The notes beneath the pieces were generated by a model. The model was not told the DNA's origin, ran no database searches, and saw only the letters and a program-made list of their open reading frames with translations. DNA of 64,000 nucleotides from Oceanospirillales bacterium (lineage in GTDB: Bacteria; Pseudomonadota; Gammaproteobacteria; Pseudomonadales; Balneatricaceae): NCBI GenBank assembly GCA_018223185.1, contig JAAEYW010000005.1, forward strand, positions 62,001-126,000, written 5' to 3'. Shown here piece by piece: positions 8,840 to 18,037 of this stretch. The position numbers and the translations under genes are program-made. How positions within the stretch are numbered: position 1 is the first letter of the stretch; each line of letters opens with the position of its first letter.

Positions 8840-10480
8840 TTATTTCAACAAAGGGCCCAGCGAGGAGGGTGGTAGCTCATCAACGGACATTGCGCGATAT
8901 CTCTTTAGCAGCAATTTCTTATTATTTAACTCCGGCCTCAGTGACACACGCTCAACCAGATTCAGATAACGATCAACCATTTTTAACCGGCCTTCGCGAC
9001 GCTCTTTGTCATCACGGGCGGTTTCAAGAAACAACTGGGCCAGATTCAGAACCGCAGAGTGATTATTAAAATCAAAGTCAACGGCGGCACCGAAAGACTT
9101 AATCGCCAAACCAATTTTGCCTGACAGATAATGTTTAATTCCCAGCCGGTTAGCCTTATCACTCATATCAGGGTTAAGCTGTTTAGCTTTTGTCTCTCGC
9201 TGTTTACTGTCAGGGACCTGCTGAGATTTTTCCAGCACCGGCAGTGCTTCACCAGACATCACTAACAACTCACGATCAATATCGAGAGGATTTTCCAGTT
9301 CCCGGTTAACCAGTTTGGCGTCCCGAAGAAAACGCTCCTTCTCGCTGTTCTCCCCAAGGTCTTCAGCTAACTGACTACGGATAAGGAACGCCCGAACTTC
9401 TGCAGCCCGGTCTGACGAAAACTTTTTACGGGCGCTGACAAGCAGGCCATCGATCTCATGTTCAATCTGCTCCCGGGTCACTTTGTCACTGGTTTTGACT
9501 TCCATTCGCCGGAGGTTCGCAAGCTTAAGATAGGGTTCGGCTGAATGATAACAACTCTGTTTACCCAGAGAAATTGAACGTCGATACGCTCCCTTTGCCA
9601 GATCCAGCTCCTGAGTCTGAACAGCAACCCGTCCCAGTTCCATCTGCCGCGGAATTCCAAGAGGGGCACGCGTTGTGGCTTCCTTCAGCGTTTCCCGGGC
9701 CTGAATAAGATCGCCCATCTGTTCATGAACTTCGGCCAACAGATCATATGCAGCGATCAACAGCGGGTGATCCGTAATCAACTCCTGCAGCAACTGCTCC
9801 GCTGCCGCAAGATCATCCAGACCGATATATGCCCGACACAGATAGAGTCCGGCTTCCTTGTCCCGCGACTCCCAATAGATTCCGTCGAGCAGTTCACGGG
9901 CTCTTTCATATTCCCCCAGATCCAGTAGTAACGTGCCCCTGACTTTTTGCAGATGGGCATATTCCGGATGCTGACGATCAATCAGTGCCTCACAGATCTG
10001 CAACGCCTGATAACGCGCACCTGATTCTATAGCCAGATCGACCGGACGTAAGGCTAACTTACGCCGCATAATATGATCGAGACGATATTTGAGTTCTTCA
10101 ATAGAGAAGGGTTTTGAGATCAGGTCATCAGGATGACTATCGATGGCGTGAAGAATAACCTCTTGCGATGAATCGCTGGTCATACAGACCCACGCTGCGC
10201 TGGGCTTGATATAACCGCGGTAACGGGCTTCTTCAAGAATCTGAATACCGGTGACACTGTCACTGGCGTTGTGCCCCAGGAGGATAACATCAAAGTCGTT
10301 TTGCGCGATTAACGGGATAACCTTGTCATTAATCGTAATCGCTTTAACGTTCGTGATGCCCAGTTCCCGCAACATGTAATAGATCGTGGCACGCATATTA
10401 CCGCTACTGTCGATTAACAGAACATATTTGTCTGAATAGTCGATCTGAACATCAATGGGGTTATTGCGCAAAGCGGTCAC
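8840..10480 (-). CDS. Response-regulator-like protein with degenerate receiver and TPR repeats
   Basis: The 546-residue protein has an N-terminal CheY-like receiver (about residues 18-140) followed by TPR-like helical repeats (about 150-300 and again near 440-520). In related receiver-TPR proteins the phospho-acceptor Asp lies in a CDYN-type motif. Here the aligned motif is LLGHN, with Gly69 in place of Asp, and the acidic pair is reduced to a single Asp24. The Thr (VCMTSD) and Lys (ISKPFS) switch residues remain. It is therefore probably a phosphorylation-independent pseudo-receiver scaffold. No cognate kinase is adjacent. Confidence 0.85.
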   Translation of the reverse strand: MTALRNNPIDVQIDYSDKYVLLIDSSGNMRATIYYMLRELGITNVKAITINDKVIPLIAQNDFDVILLGHNASDSVTGIQILEEARYRGYIKPSAAWVCMTSDSSQEVILHAIDSHPDDLISKPFSIEELKYRLDHIMRRKLALRPVDLAIESGARYQALQICEALIDRQHPEYAHLQKVRGTLLLDLGEYERARELLDGIYWESRDKEAGLYLCRAYIGLDDLAAAEQLLQELITDHPLLIAAYDLLAEVHEQMGDLIQARETLKEATTRAPLGIPRQMELGRVAVQTQELDLAKGAYRRSISLGKQSCYHSAEPYLKLANLRRMEVKTSDKVTREQIEHEIDGLLVSARKKFSSDRAAEVRAFLIRSQLAEDLGENSEKERFLRDAKLVNRELENPLDIDRELLVMSGEALPVLEKSQQVPDSKQRETKAKQLNPDMSDKANRLGIKHYLSGKIGLAIKSFGAAVDFDFNNHSAVLNLAQLFLETARDDKERREGRLKMVDRYLNLVERVSLRPELNNKKLLLKRYRAMSVDELPPSSLGPLLK

Positions 10481-10581
10481 AGGCCAGCCTTATCCTTAAA
10501 ACTTAATTCAATCAAGTATAAGAGCCACACCGCCGAGGAGAAAGAAAAAACATCTCAAAACGGGATCAGTTTTCTTCAGGC

Positions 10582-10620
10582 AAAAAAAAGCACCGGGTGT
10601 AGGGTGAAACGCTCGGTGCT
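10582..10620 (-). terminator. Rho-independent terminator in gene-free gap
   Basis: The stem AGCACCG (10589-10595) with CGGTGCT (10614-10620) has an 18-nt loop and is followed on the minus strand by eight T residues. No annotated minus-strand gene lies upstream of it before 10801, which is why a small RNA is proposed. Confidence 0.75.
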
Positions 10621-10640
10621 AAATACAGTTCTATGCTGTG
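10582..10640 (-). ncRNA. Candidate FNR-controlled small RNA (about 59 nt)
   Basis: In the gene-free 10481-10800 gap the minus strand carries a full transcription unit without an ORF. An FNR-like box is centred 41.5 bp before a predicted start near 10640, with -10 TACTAT at 10652-10647. The unit ends in a stem AGCACCG/CGGTGCT followed by eight T residues. The RNA would have a short 5' segment (CACAGCATAG...) and a large C-rich loop containing CACCCTACACCC, suited to pair with purine-rich ribosome sites. I do not recognise it as a named sRNA. This is inference from signals only. Confidence 0.5.
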
Positions 10641-10646
10641 AGGACC

Positions 10647-10688
10647 ATAGTATAGCGACAAGACAAAATAGATAATGATCCACGTCAA
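10647..10688 (-). promoter_or_regulatory. FNR-type class II promoter of the candidate sRNA
   Basis: The minus-strand box TTGAC-GTGG-ATCAT (10688-10675) matches 8 of 10 bases of the FNR consensus. Exactly 22 bp follow it before TACTAT (10652-10647), giving the -41.5 geometry of class II FNR activation. Confidence 0.5.
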
Positions 10689-10735
10689 CAGTCTTACTAT
10701 TAAGCGGCTTACTAAATTATTATTTCCTACAACTT

Positions 10736-10764
10736 TTGACTAAGCGCTGGCACAGTGATATTCC
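10736..10764 (+). promoter_or_regulatory. Probable sigma-70 promoter of the deacetylase gene
   Basis: TTGACT (10736-10741) and TATTCC (10759-10764) are separated by 17 bp and lie about 37 bp before the ATG at 10801. The -35 match is good and the -10 only moderate. Confidence 0.45.
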
Positions 10765-10800
10765 AGTAGACTTAATATAAATAAAAGAATCAGATCAGAT

Positions 10801-11724
10801 ATGACTACTGCATTTATTACTCATCAGGACTGTACCCTGCACAACATGGGTCCGGAACATCCAGAAAGCCCGATCCGACTTCTGGCAATTCAGAAGGTGC
10901 TGCAAAAAACAGGACTGATCGAGCATCTGAAGCAGATGGAGTCGGTGCATGTAACCCCTGAACAGATTCAACTCGCTCATGCCAACCTGCATCAAAAGCG
11001 ACTTGAAATGAAGCTTCCGGAAGAGGGCGTCTTCTATGCCGATGAAGATACCGCGCTCTGTCCTGACTCGCTTCACGCTGCCAGCCTGGCCGCAGGTTCC
11101 ACTATTCTGGCAACCAATCAGGTATTAGCCGAAAAGGTTGATAATGCCTTTTGTGCTGTTCGCCCGCCCGGGCACCATGCCGAGCATAATGCTGCGATGG
11201 GTTTCTGTTTTTTTAACAACGTCGCGATTGGCGCTATGCATGCATTGCAACAGCCCAGTGTAAACCGGGTAGCGATTGTTGATTTCGACGTTCACCACTG
11301 CAACGGCACCGTCGATATTTTCAAAGATAAGCCTGAGGTACTGGTGTGCTCTACGTTCCAGCACCCCTATTATCCAGAACGCTACACCGATATTCAGCGA
11401 GACAACATCATCAACTGCCCGATTGAAGCACACACCCGGGCCTCTGTTTTCAGAGAACAGCTGGAGAAACACTGGCTTCCTGCCATCCAGAAACATAAAC
11501 CCGACATTATCTTTATCTCAGCCGGGTTTGACGCGCATCACGAAGACCCTATGGCAGACCTTAACCTCACCGAAGAGGACTACCGCTGGGCAACACAGTT
11601 ACTGACCGATGCCGCACGCACCACCTGTGGTGGACGCATCGTCTCAGTGCTCGAGGGGGGGTACAACCCGGTTGCACTGGCCTTTAGCGTACAGGCACAC
11701 CTGGAAGTACTCGCAGGGTATTAA
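10801..11724 (+). CDS. Histone deacetylase family protein (acetylpolyamine/AcuC-like amidohydrolase)
   Basis: The 307-residue protein has the class II HDAC fold signatures: HPESPIRL near the N-terminus, AVRPPGHHAEHN (catalytic His pair), FCFFNNVAIGA, DFDVHHCNGT (zinc-binding Asp and His) and ISAGFDAHHEDPM (second zinc Asp), then LEGGYNP. All catalytic positions are present, so it should be an active zinc deacetylase. Bacterial relatives act on acetylpolyamines or acetylated proteins, and the substrate cannot be told here. It is a single gene ending at a bidirectional terminator shared with oadB. Confidence 0.9.
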   Translation: MTTAFITHQDCTLHNMGPEHPESPIRLLAIQKVLQKTGLIEHLKQMESVHVTPEQIQLAHANLHQKRLEMKLPEEGVFYADEDTALCPDSLHAASLAAGSTILATNQVLAEKVDNAFCAVRPPGHHAEHNAAMGFCFFNNVAIGAMHALQQPSVNRVAIVDFDVHHCNGTVDIFKDKPEVLVCSTFQHPYYPERYTDIQRDNIINCPIEAHTRASVFREQLEKHWLPAIQKHKPDIIFISAGFDAHHEDPMADLNLTEEDYRWATQLLTDAARTTCGGRIVSVLEGGYNPVALAFSVQAHLEVLAGY

Positions 11725-11796
11725 GAGCAGAACGTCGCTGCGCGACTGCTAATTGTGGCTAGACGTCACTTCGTGGCTTGCCAGAAAAAGCAAAAA

Positions 11797-11826
11797 CAAA
11801 AAAACCGCCCGTAGGCGGTTTTTTTT
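11797..11826. terminator. Bidirectional terminator between deacetylase and oadB
   Basis: AACCGCC-CGTA-GGCGGTT (11803-11820) is flanked by an A-run on the left and a T-run on the right, so it can end both the plus-strand deacetylase transcript and the minus-strand oad transcript. Confidence 0.9.
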
Positions 11827-11838
11827 GAGCTCGCCGAT

Positions 11839-13140
11839 TTAACCAACGAACTTGATCATTACACCGGCAGCAACCGCAGAGCCGATTACACCGGCAACGT
11901 TTGGTCCCATTGCATGCATCAGCAGGAAGTTCTGGGAGTTTGCTTCCAGACCCAGCTTATTCGATACACGGGCAGCCATTGGTACGGCTGACACACCGGC
12001 AGAACCGATTAGCGGGTTAATGGAGTTACCACCTGCCATCTTATTCATGACCTTCGCCATCAGCACCCCACAGGCAGTACCGATACCAAATGCAACCACA
12101 CCCAGTAACAGAATACCCAGAGTCTGGACATCCAGGAACTTATCTGCAGACAGTTTAGAACCAACTGACAGCCCCAGGAAGATTGTCACGATGTTGATCA
12201 GTGCGTTCTGAGCCGTATCACTCAGACGATCAACCACACCACACTCACGCATCAGGTTACCGAAGCAGAACATGCCCAGCAGTGGCGCAGCATCAGGCAG
12301 CAGTAATGCAACCAGAATCAGCAACACGATCGGGAACATGATCTTTTCAGTCTTAGGCACATGGCGCAGCTGAACCATTGAGATCTTACGCTCAGCTTCG
12401 GTGGTCAGTGCTCGCATAATTGGCGGCTGAATCATAGGTACCAGAGCCATATAGGAGTATGCCGCTACGGCAATCGCACCTAACAGGTCTGGAGCCAATA
12501 GCGAAGCAACATAGATCGCTGTCGGGCCATCTGCGCCACCAATAATACCGATTGCAGCAGCATCCTGAATGGTAAAGTCCATCACACCAAGAGTGGTCAG
12601 ACCAACCGCGCCCAGTACTGTAGCAAAAATACCAAACTGCGCAGCAGCCCCCAGGAACAGAGTCTTAGGGTTTGCCAGCAGCGGACCAAAATCGGTCATT
12701 GCACCTACACCCATGAAGATCAGCAGCGGGGCAGCACCAGAAGCTATCGCAACGGTATAGAAGTTATACAGCATACCGTTGTTATAGCCATGGTCATTAG
12801 CCGAATATACAGCCGCCGTATGGGTTGCCGCGTCAGCCATGTGATATGCATGTTTGATCGCCTCAGGCTCAGTGCTGCTGATATGCAGAACAGCAGCCAG
12901 ATTCTGCAACATCTCAGGACCACCCAGGTGGATGGCATTTTCAACCGCTGACATCGCCAGACCCGCTTCAGGGATATTGGCCATAATGCCACCGAAGCCA
13001 ATTGGCACCAGCAACAAAGGCTCAAAGTTCTTGCGAATAGCAAGAAACAGAAGCAGGAGGCCGACCAGAATCATAAAGACCTGCCCCGGCGACACATTGT
13101 ATACCCCTGACGCGTGCCAGAGGTCCAGTAGCTTATCCAT
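11839..13140 (-). CDS. oadB: Oxaloacetate decarboxylase beta subunit (Na+ pump)
   Basis: The 433-residue polytopic membrane protein is of the OadB/GcdB/MmdB family. It decarboxylates carboxybiotin and exports Na+. Conserved segments include the transmembrane [13 protein letters not shown], with its functional Asp, and [12 protein letters not shown]. The C-terminal [22 protein letters not shown] and [15 protein letters not shown] regions match the family. It is the last gene of oadGAB, 12 bp after oadA, and ends at the bidirectional terminator. The Na+-linked enzyme fits a marine host. Confidence 0.96.
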   Translation of the reverse strand: MDKLLDLWHASGVYNVSPGQVFMILVGLLLLFLAIRKNFEPLLLVPIGFGGIMANIPEAGLAMSAVENAIHLGGPEMLQNLAAVLHISSTEPEAIKHAYHMADAATHTAAVYSANDHGYNNGMLYNFYTVAIASGAAPLLIFMGVGAMTDFGPLLANPKTLFLGAAAQFGIFATVLGAVGLTTLGVMDFTIQDAAAIGIIGGADGPTAIYVASLLAPDLLGAIAVAAYSYMALVPMIQPPIMRALTTEAERKISMVQLRHVPKTEKIMFPIVLLILVALLLPDAAPLLGMFCFGNLMRECGVVDRLSDTAQNALINIVTIFLGLSVGSKLSADKFLDVQTLGILLLGVVAFGIGTACGVLMAKVMNKMAGGNSINPLIGSAGVSAVPMAARVSNKLGLEANSQNFLLMHAMGPNVAGVIGSAVAAGVMIKFVG

Positions 13141-13152
13141 TTAGATCTGCCC

Positions 13153-14931
13153 TTACGCCAGAGTCAGCAGACTGTCGCCAACCTGCACTGTATCGCCTTC
13201 TTTAACATCGATGCTGGAAACAGTACCGGCACGAGCTGCACGGATCTCAGTTTCCATCTTCATCGCTTCCAGAATTACCAGAACATCACCTTCCTGAATC
13301 GCCTGGCCTGCAGAGACAACAACTTTCCAGATGTTACCCGCCAGTGGTGCCGGAACAGATTCAGCCGGACCTGAAGCGGCAGGTGCAGCAGCGGCAGGCG
13401 CAGCAGCTGGAGCAGCCGCAGTGATATCACCACCTTCTGAAACCTGAACAACGTAGTTCTGACCATTAACATTGATGGTGTAAGTCTGTGGACCAGTATT
13501 CTTAGGTGCAGCCATTGCTAGGGCGTCCTCTAATGTAGGTGCGGGTTCAAATGCGTCTGGGTTACCGCGATTTTCAAGGAATTTAAGACCAATCTGTGGG
13601 AACAGCGCATAAGTCAGAACGTCATCAATCTGGTTCTCACCGGACGCCAGGCTAACGCCTTTCTCCGTTGCCAGCGCGTTAAGCTCGGCAACCAGCTTTT
13701 CCATTTCAGGCTCAAGCATATCAGCGGGACGACAGGTAATTGCCTCACCACCATCCAGAACACGTGCCTGAAGTTCAGCGTTATAGGGCGCAGGTGCTGC
13801 ACCGTACTCACCTTTCAGTACACCCTGAACCTCTTTAGAAATTGTCTTATAGCGTTCACCCATCAGCACATTGATAACAGCCTGTGTTCCAACGATCTGA
13901 GAGGTTGGAGTCACCAGCGGGATCAAACCGAGGTCTTCACGAACCCGTGGAATCTCGGCCAGTACTTCATCAAACTTATCGGAAGCACCCTGCTCACGTA
14001 ACTGGCTTTCCATATTGGTAAGCATACCACCCGGAACCTGAGCAACCAGAATACGGGAGTCAGTACCACGCAGAGAACCTTCAAACCGGGCGTACTTCTT
14101 GCGTACTTCACGGAAGTAAGCAGCGATCTCTTCCAGTTGCAGCAGATCCAGACCGGTATCACGGTCGGTGCCAGCCAGAGCGGCAACAACAGATTCTGTC
14201 GCAGTGTGTCCATAGGTCATGGACATAGAGGAGATTGCAGTGTCCACACGGTCAATGCCCGCTTCAACTGCTTTCAGAATGGTCATATCAGACAGACCTG
14301 AGGTCGCGTGAGCGTGCAGCTGAACTTCCAGCTCAGTCTGGGCTTTCAGACGGGAAACCAGATCAAATGCATCGTATGGCGTCAGGATACCGGACATATC
14401 CTTAATCGCGATCGATTCTGCACCCATATCTTCCAGCGTTTTAGCGTACTCAACCCACATATCGTTGGTGTGTACAACGCTCTTGGTGAAAGAGATGGTA
14501 CCCTGCGCATGCTTACCGGTAGCCTTAACTGCTTTAATCGCAGTTTCCAGGTTACGGGGATCGTTCATAGCATCAAAAATACGGAACACATCCACACCGT
14601 TGGTTGCAGCACGCTCAACAAACTTACTCACCACATCATCAGCATAGTGACGGTAGCCGAGCAGGTTCTGGCCACGCAGCAACATCTGCTGCTTGGTGTT
14701 AGGCATCGCTTTTTTCAGTTCCCGGATACGATCCCATGGATCTTCACCGATGTAACGGATACATGAGTCAAATGTCGCTCCGCCCCAGCTTTCCAGGGAC
14801 CAGAAACCGACTTTATCCAGTTTCTCTGCGATTGGCAGCATATCGTCGATGCGCATGCGGGTAGCAAACAGCGACTGATGCGCGTCCCGCAGTACCACAT
14901 CGGTAATGCCAAGAGGTTTTTTATCAGACAT
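13153..14931 (-). CDS. oadA: Oxaloacetate decarboxylase alpha subunit, biotin-containing
   Basis: The 592-residue protein has an N-terminal carboxyltransferase TIM barrel ([24 protein letters not shown] with metal-binding His), a PYC/OAD domain, an Ala/Pro-rich flexible linker near residues 510-525 and a C-terminal biotinyl domain with the lysine motif EAMKMETEI. It transfers the carboxyl group of oxaloacetate to biotin, giving pyruvate and carboxybiotin for OadB. Length agrees with the family. It is flanked by oadG and oadB on the same strand. Confidence 0.97.
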   Translation of the reverse strand: MSDKKPLGITDVVLRDAHQSLFATRMRIDDMLPIAEKLDKVGFWSLESWGGATFDSCIRYIGEDPWDRIRELKKAMPNTKQQMLLRGQNLLGYRHYADDVVSKFVERAATNGVDVFRIFDAMNDPRNLETAIKAVKATGKHAQGTISFTKSVVHTNDMWVEYAKTLEDMGAESIAIKDMSGILTPYDAFDLVSRLKAQTELEVQLHAHATSGLSDMTILKAVEAGIDRVDTAISSMSMTYGHTATESVVAALAGTDRDTGLDLLQLEEIAAYFREVRKKYARFEGSLRGTDSRILVAQVPGGMLTNMESQLREQGASDKFDEVLAEIPRVREDLGLIPLVTPTSQIVGTQAVINVLMGERYKTISKEVQGVLKGEYGAAPAPYNAELQARVLDGGEAITCRPADMLEPEMEKLVAELNALATEKGVSLASGENQIDDVLTYALFPQIGLKFLENRGNPDAFEPAPTLEDALAMAAPKNTGPQTYTINVNGQNYVVQVSEGGDITAAAPAAAPAAAAPAASGPAESVPAPLAGNIWKVVVSAGQAIQEGDVLVILEAMKMETEIRAARAGTVSSIDVKEGDTVQVGDSLLTLA

Positions 14932-14992
14932 GGGTATAGGCCTTTTGTCGATTAATGCTCTTTAAAGTTAATTCTTGATTTCAGCTACAGGA

Positions 14993-15238
14993 TCAGTGCT
15001 TACGGAACTGATGTACCGCTGCAGTCATTACTGCAACCAGTTCATCACCACCGGAAGCGGGTGCTGCAACAGCAGCGGCAGGTGTTGATTTGGCTGGCGC
15101 AGGGGCTGCCTCAGGCGCCACCTTTGCAATCAGCTTCGACATAATGCCGGTAGCAAAAACCAACAGGGTCAGGAATACGAAAACGAATCCCATACCAAAG
15201 ACCATTAAGTTGAGGCCTTCTGACATTAGATTATCCAT
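14993..15238 (-). CDS. oadG: Oxaloacetate decarboxylase gamma subunit
   Basis: The 81-residue protein has one N-terminal membrane helix (LMVFGMGFVFVFLTLLVFA) and a hydrophilic Ala/Pro-rich tail ending in His and Lys, typical of OadG. This subunit anchors and assembles the alpha and beta subunits and binds zinc through the tail. It is the first gene of the operon. The 270-bp gap before it (15239-15507) is AT-rich and should hold the operon promoter; I could not single out one. Confidence 0.92.
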   Translation of the reverse strand: MDNLMSEGLNLMVFGMGFVFVFLTLLVFATGIMSKLIAKVAPEAAPAPAKSTPAAAVAAPASGGDELVAVMTAAVHQFRKH

Positions 15239-15507
15239 CTAACGGGTGCTCCTTCTTTGTACGAAACCCATAAGTCTGTTGCTGGCTTGTGGCCGCAGCT
15301 TCTCCCCGAAAGGTCGAATCCGGCTGCAACAGAACAGATGAACAGTTAGTAAATGGTGAACAATTAAACCTGAAATATAACCTTCAGGCAACTGGTTACA
15401 ATATAATTAATGCATAAAAAGTGCCGTAAACTTCTGTAAATAAACTACAAAAAACAGCGAAAATACGTCAATTTACTATCTTAACTAATATTACCCAACC
15501 CACTATT

Positions 15508-16965
15508 TCAGCCCTCAGGACGGTACACCTTAACGTTAACATACCCCTTCTCCTGCAGGTTCTGAGCATGCATCTGACTCATAACCCCTTTATCGCAATA
15601 CAACAAATACTCTTTAGTCTGGTCCAGATCCTGAAATTTTGTTTCAAGATCGAAAAACGGGATAGCCAGCACTTCAGCCTTAGGCATATTAAGGGGTTTT
15701 CGCTCCTGCTCGCGACTGTGACGGATATCGATAATCGTCTGATTCTCATCAACCCGGGTCAACGCCTCAATCGTTGTATGGATATTAATATCCTCAACGA
15801 TCTTATCAATAGAGATCACCTGGGTATTTTCCAGCGCATCTTCGAGAACAGCGTAATCGAAGTTAGCCTCCTCCTCTTCAACCCGCTCCAGTTTTGCATT
15901 GGTCGTTGGACGATCAGAAATAACACCACAGTACTCAGGTATATTCTTGGCAAAATCGTAGGCCCCAATCTCTTTTGTAATATCGATAATATCCTGCTTA
16001 TCCATAGTAATCAGAGGGCGAACAATTAACTTAGAGGTCACTGAGTCGATAACCTGGAGATTAATGAGGGTCTGACTGGAGACCTGAGCAATACTTTCTC
16101 CTGTCACAAAAGCTGGAAGCTTCATGCGATCAGCCACTTTTTCTGCGGCTCTCATCATCATCCGCTTCAAAATCACCCCCATGTGGGTGTGATGAACGTT
16201 CTGCAAAATTTCACCCACCACCTCGTCAAAAGGCACTGAGATAAATTTAATCCGCGCAGCGCTGCCATATCTCTGCCACAGATAAAGTGCAATCTGCTTT
16301 ACGCCGATCTCATGCGCCCGTCCACCCAGATTGAAAAACAGAAAGTGAGTTTTACTGCCCCGGCGCATTGTCATATAACTGGCGACAACCGAATCAAAGC
16401 CACCGGAGATAAGTGATATAACATCCTCCTGCGTGCCCAGAGGATAACCCCCCAGCCCCTTGTGCTGATGAGATATAAGGAACAGGTGCTGATCACGGAT
16501 CTCAAGCTTAACCGTAACTTCAGGATTGTGCAGATCCACCCCACCGGTTTCACAGTGCTCTAGCAAGCCTCCGCCGATATAACGCTCCAGGTCAGTGGAT
16601 TTAAATTCATGCTTGCCACCGCGCTTAATACGCACAACAAAGGTTTTACCTTTTATCTGTTCAGCATAGACTTCTTTAGCGATCTGAAAGATCTCATCAA
16701 AAGACCCCAGCGGATACTGATCAACTTCGAGAATATGCTGAATGCCCGGCGTGCAGCACATCAGCTCCACTGCCTGAGCCCTCAGTTCGCTGTCCGCAGA
16801 GGGCAGTTCAACCTCAACCCGATCCCACAAGCCCCGCACCTTAATATCATTATTTATACGCTTGAGTGTTACCTGCAAATTAGATTGAAGACGCTGAATG
16901 AAGCGCTTTCGAACAGGTTTACTCTTAATGGTAATTTCGGGGAAGAGTTTGACGATAAATTTCAT
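15508..16965 (-). CDS. thiI: tRNA 4-thiouridine synthetase / thiamine sulfur transferase
   Basis: The 485-residue protein has the full gammaproteobacterial ThiI layout: ferredoxin-like and THUMP domains in the first 165 residues, an ATP-PPase domain with SGGFDSVVASYM, and a C-terminal rhodanese domain with the active Cys in YLLYCDKGVMS. The partner Cys is in PEYCGVISD. It makes 4-thiouridine at tRNA position 8 and passes sulfur to thiazole synthesis. It is a single gene with its own promoter and lies next to the tRNA cluster. Confidence 0.96.
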   Translation of the reverse strand: MKFIVKLFPEITIKSKPVRKRFIQRLQSNLQVTLKRINNDIKVRGLWDRVEVELPSADSELRAQAVELMCCTPGIQHILEVDQYPLGSFDEIFQIAKEVYAEQIKGKTFVVRIKRGGKHEFKSTDLERYIGGGLLEHCETGGVDLHNPEVTVKLEIRDQHLFLISHQHKGLGGYPLGTQEDVISLISGGFDSVVASYMTMRRGSKTHFLFFNLGGRAHEIGVKQIALYLWQRYGSAARIKFISVPFDEVVGEILQNVHHTHMGVILKRMMMRAAEKVADRMKLPAFVTGESIAQVSSQTLINLQVIDSVTSKLIVRPLITMDKQDIIDITKEIGAYDFAKNIPEYCGVISDRPTTNAKLERVEEEEANFDYAVLEDALENTQVISIDKIVEDINIHTTIEALTRVDENQTIIDIRHSREQERKPLNMPKAEVLAIPFFDLETKFQDLDQTKEYLLYCDKGVMSQMHAQNLQEKGYVNVKVYRPEG

Positions 16966-16998
16966 GGTTTACATCTGCACAGGGTTAAAAGGCCGGCT

Positions 16999-17026
16999 AT
17001 TATACATTGCTGCGAAGAGGGGACAA
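16999..17026 (-). promoter_or_regulatory. Sigma-70 promoter of thiI
   Basis: Minus-strand TTGTCC (17026-17021) and a perfect TATAAT (17004-16999) are 16 bp apart and lie about 34 bp upstream of the thiI ATG. The remaining gap to the tRNA genes (17027-17174) shows no other feature. Confidence 0.65.
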
Positions 17027-17174
17027 AATTCATACAGTCATCGCAGGCATCGCCTGATGGAAAGGAGATTTCAGCTTCAAGGAAATCAGCGGCGTGTTAA
17101 GTTATATCAACACAGTGCCAATAAAAGTAACTTATTAAAACACTGATGAAGCAAAGAAGGGAATGATTAGAAAG

Positions 17175-17251
17175 TGGCGCGCCCGGCACGATTCGAACGT
17201 GCGACCGCCTGGTTCGTAGCCAGGTACTCTATCCAGCTGAGCTACGGGCGC
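17175..17251 (-). tRNA. tRNA-Arg (ACG), copy 3 in transcription order
   Basis: The 77-nt cloverleaf has acceptor GCGCCCG, anticodon loop CTACGAA (anticodon ACG, read as ICG), T-arm GTTCGAATC and encoded CCA. It is identical to the other two copies. Confidence 0.97.
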
Positions 17252-17320
17252 TTAACCCAAAAAAAGTTGTACTGCCATTATTTAAAACACTTTCAAAAAT
17301 CATAAAACAATCTTTGAAAG

Positions 17321-17397
17321 TGGCGCGCCCGGCACGATTCGAACGTGCGACCGCCTGGTTCGTAGCCAGGTACTCTATCCAGCTGAGCTACGGGCGC
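17321..17397 (-). tRNA. tRNA-Arg (ACG), copy 2 in transcription order
   Basis: Identical 77-nt gene, exactly 146 bp from each neighbouring copy, with an identical spacer. CCA is encoded. Confidence 0.97.
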
Positions 17398-17466
17398 TTA
17401 ACCCAAAAAAAGTTGTACTGCCATTATTTAAAACACTTTCAAAAATCATAAAACAATCTTTGAAAG

Positions 17467-17543
17467 TGGCGCGCCCGGCACGATTCGAACGTGCGACCGC
17501 CTGGTTCGTAGCCAGGTACTCTATCCAGCTGAGCTACGGGCGC
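17467..17543 (-). tRNA. tRNA-Arg (ACG), copy 1 in transcription order
   Basis: Identical 77-nt gene lying 4 bp after the tRNA-Ser gene, so it is processed from the same precursor. CCA is encoded. Confidence 0.97.
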
Positions 17544-17547
17544 TAAA

Positions 17548-17637
17548 TGGCGGTGAGCGAGGGATTCGAACCCTCGATAGAGTTTCCCCTATACGCCCTT
17601 AGCAGGGGCGCGCCTTCAGCCACTCGGCCAGCTCACC
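17548..17637 (-). tRNA. tRNA-Ser (GCT)
   Basis: The 90-nt class II tRNA has acceptor GGTGAGC/GCTCACC, anticodon loop CTGCTAA (anticodon GCT), a long variable arm and encoded CCA. The csrA - tRNA-Ser - tRNA-Arg order is common in gammaproteobacteria. Confidence 0.97.
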
Positions 17638-17704
17638 TAAACAACGGCGCGTATAGTACAATACTGATTTTCAAAAGAAAAGCGCTAATCCAAAAAAAGA
17701 AAAA

Positions 17705-17887
17705 TTATTCGTTATCCTGCTCTTTTTCTTTCTGAATTCGTTGATAAATCTCTTCACGATGAACAGATACATCTTTAGGTGCGTTAACACCGATACGTAC
17801 CTGATTCCCCTTGACGCCCAATACCGTAACGGTAACGTCATCACCAACCATTAAGGTTTCACCAACACGGCGAGTAAGAATAAGCAT
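17705..17887 (-). CDS. csrA: Carbon storage regulator / translational repressor CsrA
   Basis: The 60-residue protein starts [17 protein letters not shown] and has the [18 protein letters not shown] segment with the RNA-binding Arg (VHREE), as in RsmA/CsrA. It binds GGA motifs in mRNA leaders and is antagonised by Csr/Rsm small RNAs, none of which is seen in the window. It lies downstream of lysC with a 150-bp gap and upstream of tRNA-Ser. Confidence 0.97.
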   Translation of the reverse strand: MLILTRRVGETLMVGDDVTVTVLGVKGNQVRIGVNAPKDVSVHREEIYQRIQKEKEQDNE

Positions 17888-18037
17888 AGAAAAATCTCCT
17901 TATTTAACAGACAAGTACTACAGACCTGACCTCTCCTGTTTGCATTATAGCGCAACAACGGGCTGCCGCAGGGTGACCTTGCGTTAAACATTATAATGGG
18001 CCAGCAATGATCTAACTATAGACCACTGCTGTTAAGT

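Larger units (their letters stand above)
17170..17543. repeat. Tandem 146-bp repeat carrying tRNA-Arg
   Basis: The unit is one tRNA-Arg gene plus a 69-bp AT-rich spacer. Two full units and the tRNA part of a third are present, with tRNA and spacer copies identical. Identity in the spacer points to recent unequal recombination or duplication. Confidence 0.95.
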
